Shown here piece by piece: positions 33,863 to 46,530 of a stretch of 64,000 nucleotides of DNA. Both the position numbers and the translations under genes were made by a program. The notes under the pieces were generated by a model, which was given only the letters and a program-made list of their open reading frames with translations, had not been told where the DNA came from and searched no databases. The stretch comes from Silene conica (lineage: Eukaryota > Streptophyta > Magnoliopsida > Caryophyllales > Caryophyllaceae): NCBI GenBank assembly GCA_029255685.2, contig CM055319.2, forward strand, positions 28,925,568-28,989,567, written 5' to 3'. Each line of letters starts with the position of its first letter. Position 1 is the stretch's first letter.

Positions 33863-36172
33863 TGTAACACCCCCATTTATTTAAGGGCCTGGACTAGGTC
33901 TCCTCAGATAAATACAGGTGTTACCATCTCGGTTTCCCGAGGCAGTAGATACAAAGGAAGATAAACAGTACTTTAAATTAAATTTAAACTCAACATGTTC
34001 TTACATAACCAAAAGATAAAATTGTTCTGATCAAAAAGAAATTACAACTCATAGACTATTCTCAAATGATCTATGCTCTAAACTGGTCCAGGTCCAAGCT
34101 TCTCACTTCCCTAAGCTCCCATAGTCTTTAACCTGTCAATCTGCTCCCCAATAATTGGTTCATCACAGGTGATCACGAATACACAGGGTCAACCACGAGG
34201 TTGAGTAGAGAAAAACCATAATAGAAAACATTACTATAAATAGAAAGCTGAATGTCTCCACTCCGAATCACAGACCCTTTTCCTCCGCACCAAACACAGA
34301 CCCTTTATCTCCGCGCCACACAGACCCTTTTATCTCCGCACCAAACACAGACCCTTTATCTCCACACCACACAGACCCTTTTCATCTCCTCATCTCATAT
34401 CGTATCACAGAATATATATAAATAAATATCATAATATACCAACCAAACATTAATATAAAACATTCATGGAACTCATCAATAACAACTGAGTAATCATTAT
34501 GATATTCATCGTATTTCCCCTACCTGAAATAGCAGTAAATGCAGATACGTCCAAGCGCGTTAAAAGTGTTCCACACGAAACTTGCCACCTAAAATATATA
34601 TATTTAATTAATAAACTTCCTACTCACGTAACACGTACACACATTCCATTTATAGTAACTTCCTATAAATAGCAACTGCCAAAAATAGTAACTTGGTTTG
34701 AAATTCAAATTATTGAGATGTGCATAAATACCAAATCTTACATTAAATGCCCAAAAATCCTTCCCCTTAAAATCACCGTATCTTTACTTAAATAGATAAA
34801 ATATTACCATACTAAATAATAATAATATCAAAACAAGAATAATAATAATAAAGTTAAAAATAATAATAATAATAACAATAATAATAAGTAAAAATAAAAC
34901 AACAAGGACAAAACAACAACCAACAAAACACAAAACCCAACACCAAACCCGTGACTTTCAGCCCCTTCGCACGACCACCCCAGCCGTCTCGAACACCAAC
35001 CACCACCACTACCTGACACCACTGGTTGCACTCAAACCCCACGACACCAGGAACTCCATCCCCGACCACCGGTGAGTCAGACCTGCCCCAAAACACCGGT
35101 CTGACCTGCAACCAGCGCTCCCAGAAAACCCCTGAAACCACCATTGTTCGACAGTCCTACAAGCCCCCAGCACCACCGTGTCTGCCACCCACAACATCCC
35201 TAACACAGAACCACCTGACCGTGGTGGTACCACCGCACCGACCTCCCCCTAGTCATCGGTGGTACCACCCCCAAACTAATCTAAACACACCCACACGACC
35301 AACAACACTGCACTCCCCTGTTTTCCCAGAACCACCACGACAACCACCCCCTTGACCGCTAAACGACACACCCCTTAACACCACAACCACTCCTAGTCGA
35401 CTCCCTGACTCACCCTTGCCGTGAACCACCATTCACCACTACTTCTTGTAACAACTCAGAAGCATAAAAGACAACACAACCCAGAAACCCGACACCCCCA
35501 AACCAAAACTGCTGTAACCAGGGGTGATAAACACCCCTGTCGACACCTGCCCACGACTCTACCTCCACCGTGCCTCACCCCCTGACCAAACCCCAGCCAC
35601 AAGCAACATAAATAACATAGAATTGACCCAAACCCGACACTCAAACTTCATCGAAATGCTTAACAAACACAGGTACCTTAAAACAGAATTACAACGACTT
35701 GACACTGATTGTGCATACCTGTTTTCCGACCTAATTCGAAGGGTTTGGACAGGCTCTAACCACCGTGGGGATCTGACCTCCTTGGAGTATGGTGTCGGCT
35801 GAGTAGATTAGGGTAGAGTTAGGGTTTTAAGATGAATCAGAGGTGAGTCGAATCCCCTCTTATAAGGCGGCAGAGGGACTGTAGTGAGGTCTGTTTGCTT
35901 TGTTTTAAAAGTGAGCATGGGCTGTTTGCACGTTAATCGAGGCCCAAGGCCGTGCTACACTAGGTCCAGGGTTCGATCCTCATGAACAACCAACTACCAA
36001 TATTACATTAAAGTGAATAGGTCCTCCATTCGAGCCCCACAGGCAACCAAGATACCCCTCACAAAACGAGTACAAGCAAACTAGTGCATCGAACAATAAA
36101 ACACGCACCGCTTAGACATATAACACTTATACGATGCAAAATAAAATCGTAACTAAAAATCGGAGTATTACA
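33863..36172 (-). repeat. 3' LTR of the chromovirus
   Basis: 2310 bp, plus-strand text TGTAACACCCCC...GGAGTATTACA. It contains a CACAGACCC-type tandem array (34255-34385), AT trinucleotide runs (34830-34890) and a Pro/Thr-rich open frame (35026-35355) that is compositional. Adjacent internal sequence carries the polypurine tract. Confidence 0.95.
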
Positions 36173-36208
36173 GTCTTCCCTCCTTAAAAGAACTTCGTCC
36201 CGAAGTTC
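36173..36208 (-). promoter_or_regulatory. Proximal polypurine tract with upstream stem-loop
   Basis: Element-sense TTTTAAGGAGGGAAGAC abuts the LTR start TGTAATAC. Just before it is a perfect 8-bp stem with a 3-base loop, GAACTTCG-GGA-CGAAGTTC (36190-36208). This tract must have been the one used for the present insertion, because the outer LTR border at 43818 corresponds to it. Confidence 0.8.
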
Positions 36209-36310
36209 ACCCGCGCTTGGGTTGCCACAACGAAAGGTGAAAGCAAAAGGAAAAAAAAAACAAACACAGACGAACTCAAAATTATCACCACAAAAGTTCA
36301 CTTAAAACAC

Positions 36311-36360
36311 GGAATATTACATTCTACCCCCCTTAAAGAAAAGTTACGTCCGCGTAACTT
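36311..36360 (-). promoter_or_regulatory. Distal polypurine tract with stem-loop and LTR-edge-like motif
   Basis: Element-sense order, starting 3 bp after the pol stop codon: stem-loop AAGTTACG-CGGA-CGTAACTT (36341-36360), purine tract CTTTAAGGGGGGTAGAA (36322-36338), then TGTAATATTCC, which looks like an LTR start. It duplicates the architecture of the proximal module 150 bp further on. Confidence 0.75.
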
Positions 36361-36363
36361 ACC

Positions 36364-39045
36364 TCAATCGAACAAATGTGGGTAACGCTCCCTCATAGAT
36401 GTCTCAGGCTCCCATGTAGCCTCCTCCTGATTATGGTTGGTCCACAAGACCTTCACCAAGGCTGTCTCGCCATTGCGAGTCTTTCGTACCTTCCTGTCCA
36501 GAATTTCCTTTGGAGTCTCAATGTATGACAATTGTTCATCTACCTCGATCACCTCATGCTGCAGCACATGTGATGGATCGCTCACGTATTTCCGCAACTG
36601 AGACACATGGAACACATTATGGACCTTAGATAGGGTTGGAGGCAAGGCTAAACGATATGCCACCTCTCCAACTCTGTCTAAGATCTCAAATGGTCCAATA
36701 AATTTCTGACTCAGTTTGCCACGCTTGCCGAATCTCATCACACCTTTCATCGGAGAGACTTTCAGTAGCACCTTCTCTCCGACCTCAAATGAAATATCGC
36801 TCCTCTTCAGATCGGCATAACTCTTCTGTCTATCCTGAGCGGCCCTCATCCTCTGTCGAATAATCTGAACCTGCTCCACCATCTCCTGGATCATATCTGG
36901 CCCTAAAGTCACAACATCAGCTCGATCATCCCAACACACAGGGCTTCGACATTTCCTCCCGTATAACGCCTCGAAAGGGGCCATGCCTATGCTTGCATGA
37001 TAGCTGTTATTATAAGAAAACTCGATCAACCCCAGTCGATCCTCCCAAGATCCTCCGAACTCAAGTACACAAGCTCTCAACATATCCTCAAGAGTCTGAA
37101 TCGTCCGCTCAGTCTGCCCATCAGTAGCCGGATGAAAAGCTGTACTCATCTTCAATTGGGTACCCAAAGCAGTCTGCAACTCCTGCCAAAATCTGGATAT
37201 AAACCTCGAGTCCCGATCTGAAACAATATCCTTGGGTACACCATGCAGTTTGACCACATTCTGAACATACGACTTAGCCAACTCAGCTTTACTCCAGGTA
37301 TCTTTCATCGGAATAAAGTGGGCTGACTTAGTTAAACGATCCACGATCACCCAAATCATGTTGTTGCCCCTCTGAGTTCGAGGCAACCCCACGATAAAGT
37401 CCATCGAAATGTTCTCCCACTTCCACTCTGGCACATCTAACGGTTGAACCTTCCCTTGAGGTCTCTTATGCTCCCCTTTCACCCTCTGACAAGTCAAACA
37501 TCTAGACACAAACTCTGCGACTTCCTTCTTCATATTAGGCCACCAAAACGTCTTCTTAAGATCCTTATACAACTTATCACCCCCTGGGTGAACAGAATAA
37601 GGGGTAGCATGAGCTTCAGTCAGGATCTTCTTCTTTAGCTCTTCAACATTTGGTACACACCATCGCCCACTGAATCTCAAGCTACCATCGGTATGAATAC
37701 CGAACTTGGATACCCCATCACCATTCCCATTTTCCACCATCAAACGCCATTTCTGGATTCTCTCATCGTTCTGTTGTAATTCCCGAATCTCCCCATACAA
37801 TTCAGGCTCCACTGTCAAGTCACCAAGAGCGCCCCCTTTCCGGATCATGAATATTCCCATCTCCCTTAGTTCACCATACAACCTCCCTCTCGATCTGGCA
37901 CAATCCAAAGCATGTACTGACTTCCTACTGAGAGCGTCAGCTACCACATTTGCCTTGCCTTCGTGGTAGACAATCTGCATATCATAATCTCCGATCAACT
38001 CTATCCACCTCCTCTGCCTCATGTTCAACTCCTTCTGGGTGTAGATATATTTCAGGCTCTTATGGTCAGAAAACACCTTAAAAGTGGCCCCATAAAGGTA
38101 ATGACGCCACAATTTCAGTGCAAAGACCACAGCGCCCAATTCCAAATCATGAGTTGGATAATTTTCTTCATAGGTCTTCAACTGGCGAGAAGCATACGCG
38201 ATCACTCTCCCATTCTGCATTAGCACACAACCCAACCCATGTTTGGAAGCGTCGGTGTATACTTCGAAATTATCACTTCCAACTGGCAAGGCCAGGATAG
38301 GAGCTGTTGTCAGGCGTTCCTTAAGAGTCAGGAATGCCTTCTCACAACCCTCATCCCAGACAAAACGGTTCTCCTTCCTCATTAACGACGTCAACGGCTT
38401 TGCTATCTTCGAAAAGTCTTCGACGAATCTCCGGTAATAACCTGCTAACCCCAGAAAACTTCGGATCTCACTCACATTCTTCGGACTTTGCCACTTAGTC
38501 ACAGCTTCAATTTTACTAGGGTCAACAGATACCCCCTCTTTGGAAATGACATGCCCCAGAAAAGCCACTTTCTCCAACCAGAATTCACACTTACTCAACT
38601 TAGCATTGAGTTTATGTTCTTCCAAAGTCTGTAGTACCTTCCGCAAATGATCTTCGTGCTCCTCCGCATTCTTGGAATATACCAGGATATCATCGATAAA
38701 TACCACCACGAACTTGTCGAGATACGGGCTGAAGACTCGATTCATCAAGTCCATGAATACAGCTGGAGCATTAGTCAATCCAAAGGGCATAACCACAAAT
38801 TCATAGTGGCCATACCTCGTTCGGAAAGCGGTCTTCGGAATATCTTCATCCTTTATCCTTAATTGATGATACCCGGATCTCAAATCAATCTTGGAGAAAA
38901 CCCCGGCTCCACTCAACTGATCGAACAAGTCGTCAATTCTCGGCAACGGATAACGATTCTTGATGGTCACATTGTTCAGCTCTCGATAATCAACACACAA
39001 CCTCAAACTCCCATCCTTCTTCTTCACAAATAACACGGGTGCTCC
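36364..39045 (-). CDS. pol: Chromovirus pol: RT, RNase H, integrase, chromodomain
   Basis: Catalytic part of the gag-pol polyprotein, read on from a nonsense codon at 39046-39048 in the same frame as gag; 893 residues. In order: RT ([18 protein letters not shown] at the start; catalytic FIDD at ~114), RNase H ([12 protein letters not shown] ~260; SDHKSLKYI), integrase HHCC zinc finger (HPGGDKLY...CLTCQ ~485-518), DDE core (D in SMDFIVGLP ~548, D in SDRDSRF ~612, E in DGQTERTIQ ~645), GPF/Y-like region (FIGPFEIL) and a C-terminal chromodomain (~840-893, [15 protein letters not shown]). The chromodomain is expected to direct integration to heterochromatin. Apart from the upstream stop it looks intact. 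Ends at the TGA 36364-36366. Confidence 0.95.
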   Translation of the reverse strand, partial: GAPVLFVKKKDGSLRLCVDYRELNNVTIKNRYPLPRIDDLFDQLSGAGVFSKIDLRSGYHQLRIKDEDIPKTAFRTRYGHYEFVVMPFGLTNAPAVFMDLMNRVFSPYLDKFVVVFIDDILVYSKNAEEHEDHLRKVLQTLEEHKLNAKLSKCEFWLEKVAFLGHVISKEGVSVDPSKIEAVTKWQSPKNVSEIRSFLGLAGYYRRFVEDFSKIAKPLTSLMRKENRFVWDEGCEKAFLTLKERLTTAPILALPVGSDNFEVYTDASKHGLGCVLMQNGRVIAYASRQLKTYEENYPTHDLELGAVVFALKLWRHYLYGATFKVFSDHKSLKYIYTQKELNMRQRRWIELIGDYDMQIVYHEGKANVVADALSRKSVHALDCARSRGRLYGELREMGIFMIRKGGALGDLTVEPELYGEIRELQQNDERIQKWRLMVENGNGDGVSKFGIHTDGSLRFSGRWCVPNVEELKKKILTEAHATPYSVHPGGDKLYKDLKKTFWWPNMKKEVAEFVSRCLTCQRVKGEHKRPQGKVQPLDVPEWKWENISMDFIVGLPRTQRGNNMIWVIVDRLTKSAHFIPMKDTWSKAELAKSYVQNVVKLHGVPKDIVSDRDSRFISRFWQELQTALGTQLKMSTAFHPATDGQTERTIQTLEDMLRACVLEFGGSWEDRLGLIEFSYNNSYHASIGMAPFEALYGRKCRSPVCWDDRADVVTLGPDMIQEMVEQVQIIRQRMRAAQDRQKSYADLKRSDISFEVGEKVLLKVSPMKGVMRFGKRGKLSQKFIGPFEILDRVGEVAYRLALPPTLSKVHNVFHVSQLRKYVSDPSHVLQHEVIEVDEQLSYIETPKEILDRKVRKTRNGETALVKVLWTNHNQEEATWEPETSMRERYPHLFD

Positions 39046-40965
39046 CTAGGGCGACACACTGGGTCGGATGAACCCTTTCTCAGCTAGCTCATCCAATTGC
39101 TTCTTCAACTCCTCCATTTCTTTTGGTCCCATACGGTACGGTGATTTAGAGATCGGTCCCGCTCCTGGTTTGAGGTCAATGGAAAATTCCACTTCCCTCC
39201 TCGGCGGTAACCCTGGAACGTCGTCTCGAAAGACTCCCTCAAACTCCCGTACCACAGGTATCTCACTAGTCTTGGGGGTCTCAGCCTCACAATTCCACAT
39301 TTGACACAAGATCAGGCTCTCTCCTTTCCTCAAGCTAGATTTCAAGGTGTTGACAGAAATGAATTTGATTTTTGGTTTGACTCTATACCCCTTGTAGGAT
39401 ACCCTCACTCCCTTGGGTCCCTTCAAGGAAATTTTCTTTTGATGACAGTCGATAAAAGCCCTATACTTCCCCAGCCAATCCATCCCTAGGATCACCTCAA
39501 AACCTCCCAGCGGAAATTCTATGAGATCACAATAGAACATTGCTTCCCCGATTCTAATGGGTACACTTCCATAGACTCTATTACAAGCTATTGACTCTCC
39601 TGAAGGTATGGTCACTGAGTCCGCGACCCAGTCGAACCTCTCAAGCCCCAAAACTCTAACATGGTCTCTAGACACAAAAGAATGGGTGGCACCGGAATCG
39701 AAAAGTACGAAAGTAGGTTTAGAGTTCACAAGAAAAGTACCAGTAACCACATGAGCGTCCTCTTGAGCGGCCTGCTTTCCCATGGCAAAGAGGTTGCCAC
39801 TGGACTTGACCCCACTCTGGCTGGCACCAGATGTCCCAGCCTGCTGATTTCCTGCCGTCCCCGTCTTGTTGCTGTTCCCACCTCCATTGTACTGATTTTG
39901 ATATGAACGGTTCTGATTGTTGTTGTTGTAGTTTCTCTGGTAGTTGCTGCTGCCTCCGGACTTCGCACCCCCACCATAGTTTGCCATGGGTGTGCGATAG
40001 CCACTGCTGCCATAGGTCTGACTGCGAGATCCCTGATATCCTGATGTAGGTGTGCGGTAACCCCCGGACTGACTCCCTCCAGAAGAACGGCATACTGCTT
40101 GCTTGTGCCCAATCTTCCCGCAGCCGAAACAGACCACTCCCACTGAACCACTACCGGAACCTCCACCCCTGAAGTTGCTCCCACTCTGGTTCCTCCCACC
40201 ACCAGAGGCACTACTTCCGAAATACCCACTGAACTTGTTATTACTTGGCTTTTTCGATCCTGAACCCTCAGCTACTGGTTCAGCCTTCCTCTTTTCTGAC
40301 CTGGACTTCTTGTCCGCCTTAATCATATCCGAAAGCCTCTCCGCCGCCCCAGCCCTTAAATAGATGTCACGGACTGTGGTGGGCGGAGCTGCAATCAGTC
40401 TCTTCTTAACGGCGATTGATAACCCCCTCTCAAACTTCATGGCTAGCATAGCATCGTCCAATCCCATATCCCTCACATAGTGTACCAGCTGGATGAATTT
40501 TCTGTAGTAAACCTCTACGGTCATGTCCTCCGACATCGTGAATGAGTCGAACTCCTCCCTCAGCTTGCTCTTTTGGAATTCTGGTAGAAACGCCTCGTTC
40601 AGAACCCCCTGGAATGCGTCCCACGGAACAAACGCGGATCCACCCTCTGTAGCTGCCTCCCGGAGCTCTCCCTTATTCGTGGTCCACCAATCTCCAGCCA
40701 TACCCCTCAGATAGTGGGCAGCCTGGTCTACCTTCAATTCTTCAGGGCAATCCAGCAACTCGAACAGGTTATCGAATTCCCGGCACCAAGCTCCTAACAG
40801 ATGAGGTTCCCCCTCCCCAGTGAATTGGGTAGGGTGGTGTCTTGCGATGATTGTGCTCATTTTCGCAGAGTCCATTCGTTTGGCCTTTAGGGCCTCATTT
40901 TCAGCTATCAAACGGTCCACCTCCTCTTGGGTGATGTTAACGGCATTCTCTCTTCGCGGAGGCAT
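39046..40965 (-). pseudogene. gag: Chromovirus gag, protease and RT N-terminus, ended by a nonsense codon
   Basis: Gag-protease part of the chromovirus polyprotein. I choose the ATG at 40963-40965 (MPPRRE, usual for this type of gag) over an in-frame ATG 26 codons upstream. Domains: capsid (~60-200, HYLRGMAGDWW, FLPEFQKSKLREEF), a Gly/Ser-rich linker, a CCHC zinc knuckle (CFGCGKIGHKQAVC, ~278-291), a Gly/Asn/Gln-rich tract, an aspartic protease with the active-site LFDSGATHSF (~418-428), and the RT N-terminal region ending RPSVSP. The next codon is TAG where this lineage has an invariant Trp before GAPVLF; a single G-to-A change of TGG explains it. The frame continues directly into pol. Confidence 0.93.
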
Positions 40966-41508
40966 ACTATAAAACAAGAAAAGAATGAGTCCCGACATAC
41001 ATGGGTACCCATTTGGTTTAGGGCTATGTTCCCTAAGCATCAAAATCTATCAACACTTATAATATAGAGTAGTTCTATTCCATAACATGGCTTAGGGTTC
41101 ACATAACCGCATATCACTAGACATGATGAAAGAAAAATTACTAGCACATTCCATATTACTTATTATACCACAACAATATACACCTTTTATTCAAACAAAT
41201 AAAGGTTCATTCATGCTCATGCCCCTTCCGGCTTTTCAAAAGTTCTTATGCTCAGAATTCTCATACTTTTCACAGTATGTTATCACTTTCACCACCTCCT
41301 ATTCTACCCCTTTTCTCTCGTATATGCACTCTGGGTTCCCGGGTAAGATTGATAGGGCCTATGGTTCGGTGTGAGGGGGCCCCAGACTCATACTTCCCCT
41401 TTTGTGTGCTCCTAACAGTCCTATCCCGGGGTTCATTTTATTTAGACTCTCCTACATTCATTGGGTTCATTAGGTTAGGCCTGAGGATCGTTCGCTCTGA
41501 TACCACTT
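40966..41508 (-). mobile_element. Chromovirus 5' leader with primer-binding site
   Basis: Region between the 5' LTR and gag. The primer-binding site TGGTATCAGAGC (minus strand, 41494-41505) lies three bases inside the LTR and fits initiator-Met tRNA. The leader is ~540 nt; the short frames it contains are not conserved features I can support. Confidence 0.85.
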
Positions 41509-43818
41509 TGTAACACCCCCATTTATTTAAGGGCCTGGACTAGGTCTCCTCAGATAAATACAGGTGTTACCATCTCGGTTTCCCGAGGCAGTAGATACAA
41601 AGGAAGATAAACAGTACTTTAAATTAAATTTAAACTCAACATGTTCTTACATAACCAAAAGATAAAACTGTTCTGATCAAAAAGAAATTACAACTCATAG
41701 ACTATTCTCAAATGATCTATGCTCTAAACTGGTCCAGGTCCAAGCTTCTCACTTCCCTAAGCTCCCATAGTCTTTAACCTGTCAATCTGCTCCCCAATAA
41801 TTGGTTCATCACAGGTGATCACGAATACACAGGGTCAACCACGAGGTTGAGTAGAGAAAAACCATAATAGAAAACATTACTATAAATAGAAAGCTGAATG
41901 TCTCCACTCCGAATCACAGACCCTTTTCCTCCGCACCAAACACAGACCCTTTATCTCCGCGCCACACAGACCCTTTTATCTCCGCACCAAACACAGACCC
42001 TTTATCTCCACACCACACAGACCCTTTTCATCTCCTCATCTCATATCGTATCACAGAATATATATAAATAAATATCATAATATACCAACCAAACATTAAT
42101 ATAAAACATTCATGGAACTCATCAATAACAACTGAGTAATCATTATGATATTCATCGTATTTCCCCTACCTGAAATAGCAGTAAATGCAGATACGTCCAA
42201 GCGCGTTAAAAGTGTTCCACACGAAACTTGCCACCTAAAATATATATATTTAATTAATAAACTTCCTACTCACGTAACACGTACACACATTCCATTTATA
42301 GTAACTTCCTATAAATAGCAACTGCCAAAAATAGTAACTTGGTTTGAAATTCAAATTATTGAGATGTGCATAAATACCAAATCTTACATTAAATGCCCAA
42401 AAATCCTTCCCCTTAAAATCACCGTATCTTTACTTAAATAGATAAAATATTACCATACTAAATAATAATAATATCAAAACAAGAATAATAATAATAAAGT
42501 TAAAAATAATAATAATAATAACAATAATAATAAGTAAAAATAAAACAACAAGGACAAAACAACAACCAACAAAACACAAAACCCAACACCAAACCCGTGA
42601 CTTTCAGCCCCTTCGCACGACCACCCCAGCCGTCTCGAACACCAACCACCACCACTACCTGACACCACTGGTTGCACTCAAACCCCACGACACCAGGAAC
42701 TCCATCCCCGACCACCGGTGAGTCAGACCTGCCCCAAAACACCGGTCTGACCTGCAACCAGCGCTCCCAGAAAACCCCTGAAACCACCATTGTTCGACAG
42801 TCCTACAAGCCCCCAGCACCACCGTGTCTGCCACCCACAACATCCCTAACACAGAACCACCTGACCGTGGTGGTACCACCGCACCGACCTCCCCCTAGTC
42901 ATCGGTGGTACCACCCCCAAACTAATCTAAACACACCCACACGACCAACAACACTGCACTCCCCTGTTTTCCCAGAACCACCACGACAACCACCCTCTTG
43001 ACCGCTAAACGACACACCCCTTAACACCACAACCACTCCTAGTCGACTCCCTGACTCACCCTTGCCGTGAACCACCATTCACCACTACTTCTTGTAACAA
43101 CTCAGAAGCATAAAAGACAACACAACCCAGAAACCCGACACCCCCAAACCAAAACTGCTGTAACCAGGGGTGATAAACACCCCTGTCGACACCTGCCCAC
43201 GACTCTACCTCCACCGTGCCTCACCCCCTGACCAAACCCCAGCCACAAGCAACATAAATAACATAGAATTGACCCAAACCCGACACTCAAACTTCATCGA
43301 AATGCTTAACAAACACAGGTACCTTAAAACAGAATTACAACGACTTGACACTGATTGTGCATACCTGTTTTCCGACCTAATTCGAAGGGTTTGGACAGGC
43401 TCTAACCACCGTGGGGATCTGACCTCCTTGGAGTATGGTGTCGGCTGAGTAGATTAGGGTAGAGTTAGGGTTTTAAGATGAATCAGAGGTGAGTCGAATC
43501 CCCTCTTATAAGGCGGCAGAGGGACTGTAGTGAGGTCTGTTTGCTTTGTTTTAAAAGTGAGCATGGGCTGTTTGCACGTTAATCGAGGCCCAAGGCCGTG
43601 CTACACTAGGTCCAGGGTTCGATCCTCATGAACAACCAACTACCAATATTACATTAAAGTGAATAGGTCCTCCATTCGAGCCCCACAGGCAACCAAGATA
43701 CCCCTCACAAAACGAGTACAAGCAAACTAGTGCATCGAACAATAAAACACGCACCGCTTAGACATATAACACTTATACGATGCAAAATAAAATCGTAACT
43801 AAAAATCGGAGTATTACA
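41509..43818 (-). repeat. 5' LTR of the chromovirus
   Basis: 2310 bp, almost identical to 33863-36172, and adjacent to the primer-binding site, hence the promoter-bearing LTR. Its outer edge GGAGTATTACA abuts the TSD ATCTC at 43819. Contains the same tandem arrays and AT runs as the 3' LTR. Confidence 0.95.
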
Positions 43819-45302
43819 ATCTCAGTTCCCGCGACAGTAGTATATGTTGTATCGAAAAGTGATGTTAGGAATTCATGTGATGTTGATTGAATAAAGGTAG
43901 ATCACTATAGGGATAATGATAATGATAATCATTCAAGTGATAAATAAAGATTTACATGCGAGAAATGAAAGGTTCATTAAAGAGATCGAGTGGTATTGTT
44001 TTTAGTGGGAGCGATATTCATTAAAGAATTGAACCTACAATTTAGAGAGGATGGGTGATTCTTTAAGATGTAAAGAACAAGAGGTTCTCAATTCTAGATG
44101 AAAAAAATACCTTATATCATACGATGATGGAGCTTTACGGGAAGTTTTATTATATTGATAATAAAAGGTCGCCCATTAGAAATCAAAATGGTTAGATATG
44201 AATAACCTTGATGAAATAGCCAAGATGTTTGAAAATAGAAAGAGTGATGATATCATTAATGACTACAATATAGATTTCAGTACATCAGTGACTAGGTAAT
44301 TAGTGATTCTTTAATCCCTCTAGTATATCAATACGTCACGAGTTATAAGATAACAGTGGGAGCTTCCCTCAGGAAAGGAAACTCAAGATCTAGAATGAGT
44401 TCTAGATATATGCTCAAAATAAGATCATATCATATGAGATAATATGAGATGGAAGGAGACCAAAATTTGTAAGTTTTAGAATCTTGAATAAAAGGTTTAT
44501 TCGTAAAACACTAATACAAATTGATGATCGTGCATCAAATGCAATGAAATAGTATTGACTATTTTGCATGACAATGTCATTTGAGTTATAATTAACTCAA
44601 GATGAAAGATACTTTGTCAAAATCCAAATAGGTTGTAAGAGACAATATTGAACCCCATAACTGAACTGGATTCACTTAGTATAGCCCCTAGCCGCTTACA
44701 TGAGGTGACATCTCAAAGCGACTAGAATGTGAGGCGGCTGATGGCAAGTTCAAATGCCATAGAGTCATATGTGATGACTAGGCGATCACATTGCAGACTG
44801 CAAGAGACACTCTGTCGGGCAAAGTGAACGCTTATAGAGTTCTGGAAATTTTATATTAGCCGGGTCGTGGCAAGAGCTGCTATAGTATTCTTGTGAGTCA
44901 ATTCTTAGACTAGAGACTACTCTCCGAAGATGGTATAGTTTAGGCATAACCTTGATCCATTCTCTACGACTTTTCGTAACTGGAGTCAAATGGGATTGCT
45001 TTGGGTTGTGAGTGACTGTGACTAGTTGAAGGAAGTAGTGCGATAGAAATTGTCCACCCCTTGTCAGGGTTGTTCAAATCTCAAGGCCACTCGAGGAGAA
45101 GTTAACTGGAAATGCGTGGCCACGCTCGGAAGGTATCTATGGTAGATAATTCCGGTCAAACAGTTATTCTCCATATCAAAGAAACCACTCATGATATGAT
45201 CGAATGCAAGTACGACCTCAGAGAGACACCTTGCATTGAGTGGGAGATTGTAATAGGACAAGAGAATTGGTGACGCACACTTGTCGAGGACAAGTGGGAG
45301 AT
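43819..45302 (+). mobile_element. Gag-only copia copy III, right part with polypurine tract
   Basis: Continuation of the copy interrupted at 33862: the 3' non-coding region up to the polypurine tract AAGTGGGAGAT (45292-45302). Open frames here (44786-44989 and 45064-45261, minus strand) recur in all copies on whichever strand is antisense to gag and have no coding signature. Confidence 0.85.
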
Positions 45303-46530
45303 TGTTGGGAAATGTGTCCTCAACAATAGTGCGATCACGTAATTAAATCTCATGACAAGAATGCGCAAGGGATGATACGATTTATATTAGTCAACTGACC
45401 AACATTAATCGGTAATGATTGGCTAGCTAGAGTTTGACATTACTGTCGTATGACGGTGGCGGTCAGTTGATCCCTTTAGGTCACACCTATAGGACAATTC
45501 CCTTAATTGATAAAATGATCAAATGTATATTGATACGATTTGATCATATTCCTTAAACTCGTATATCGAGAAATCAGAGGTTAAATCTTATTGTAAGATT
45601 TATGTTTATAATTGAAACGTGTCAATTATTAAACATTGAACGATATTTTACGATATCGTAATTAGAATGAATCGGGTTGTATATTAGTACAAAGGTTGTA
45701 AATCGTATTGACGATTATCATAAATAATCATTTTATATTAGTAATTACGAATTACTTGTCAAACTGATAAATATGATCTATTTAATTTATAAATAATATT
45801 TATTCGATAAATATATATGTTTTAAATTAAAACAATTGTATTTTATAACATTGTGACATATTGTATGTCACATAATAGACAAATGGTGCAATTAACAAAA
45901 ATAAAATGGATGTCCATTTTATCTCAAATGGGACGGTTTAGAGAGATGCTTTAAGGTGTGTTTAGTCTCTTAATGACACACTTTAAGCATAATTAAGAAG
46001 CATGCTCTTGTAAATAGGACCTAGAGCCACCTATGTTTGCATGGGTAAGAGAAATGTTCTCTTTTGAGCCTTCCTATGGCCGGCTATCCCTAAACCAAGA
46101 CAACCATAATAAAACTTGTTTTTACACAAGAAAATTCATTCATTCTAATCCTTCAGCAAATATTTTTCTAGAGAGAAATATACAAAAAACTCCGAGTATT
46201 ATAAGATAATAATATATACTAGTTGTAGTATTGATAAAATAATTTCTAATAAGTGATTAGAATTTACATTAAGGAAAAACCGATTCTTTTCTAGCAACAT
46301 CAAGATTTCGGTTGAATTAAGGGTGTCTTGGGTGCATCTTAGAGGAGGTGTTCTTGTTGAACACTTTGGAAGATCATCTTAGCATTCGATTTGGACCATG
46401 TTTAAGGGTTCTAAATCACTCCTATTTCCGCATTTTAAGCATGCATAAGATCATATAATGAGATAATTAAAATGTTAATTATAAGTTTTTGTTAGTATGA
46501 CTAAAAGTTTTAGATTATGAGATAACTAAA
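45303..46530 (+). repeat. 3' LTR of copy III (nearly complete)
   Basis: TGTTGGGAAATGTGTCCTC... on the plus strand, directly after the polypurine tract; ~1228 bp. It stops at GAGATAACTAAA, a few bases short of the usual CCTAACA end, where it joins another LTR fragment. Confidence 0.85.

Larger units (their letters stand above)
33863..43818 (-). mobile_element. Complete Del/Tekay-type chromovirus (Ty3/gypsy), young insertion
   Basis: 9956 bp on the minus strand with two 2310-bp LTRs, a primer-binding site for initiator-Met tRNA, gag-pol with a C-terminal chromodomain, a polypurine tract and a perfect 5-bp TSD ATCTC (33858-33862 and 43819-43823). By eye the LTRs differ at two positions (34022/41668 and 35350/42996), about 0.1 %, so the insertion is recent. 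The flanks rejoin to continuous copia sequence homologous to the region around 50.8 kb. Gag type (MPPRR start), domain order and chromodomain suggest the Del/Tekay lineage; a phylogeny would be needed to be certain. One nonsense codon splits the polyprotein. Confidence 0.95.

Noticed and set aside
34828-35031. Leu-rich hydrophobic frame on the minus strand (also 42474-42677 and 11266-11448)
   Set aside because: Poly-Leu/Ile comes from AAT trinucleotide runs in the LTRs; not a membrane protein.
35026-35355. 109-codon Pro/Thr-rich frame, repeated at 42672-43001, plus antisense partners
   Set aside because: Lies wholly inside the two LTRs of the chromovirus, is duplicated because the LTRs are duplicated, and reflects C/A-rich composition without any domain.
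39726-40229. 167-codon overlapping frame on the minus strand, and several plus-strand frames between 36997 and 40714
   Set aside because: Shadows of the chromovirus gag-pol frame.
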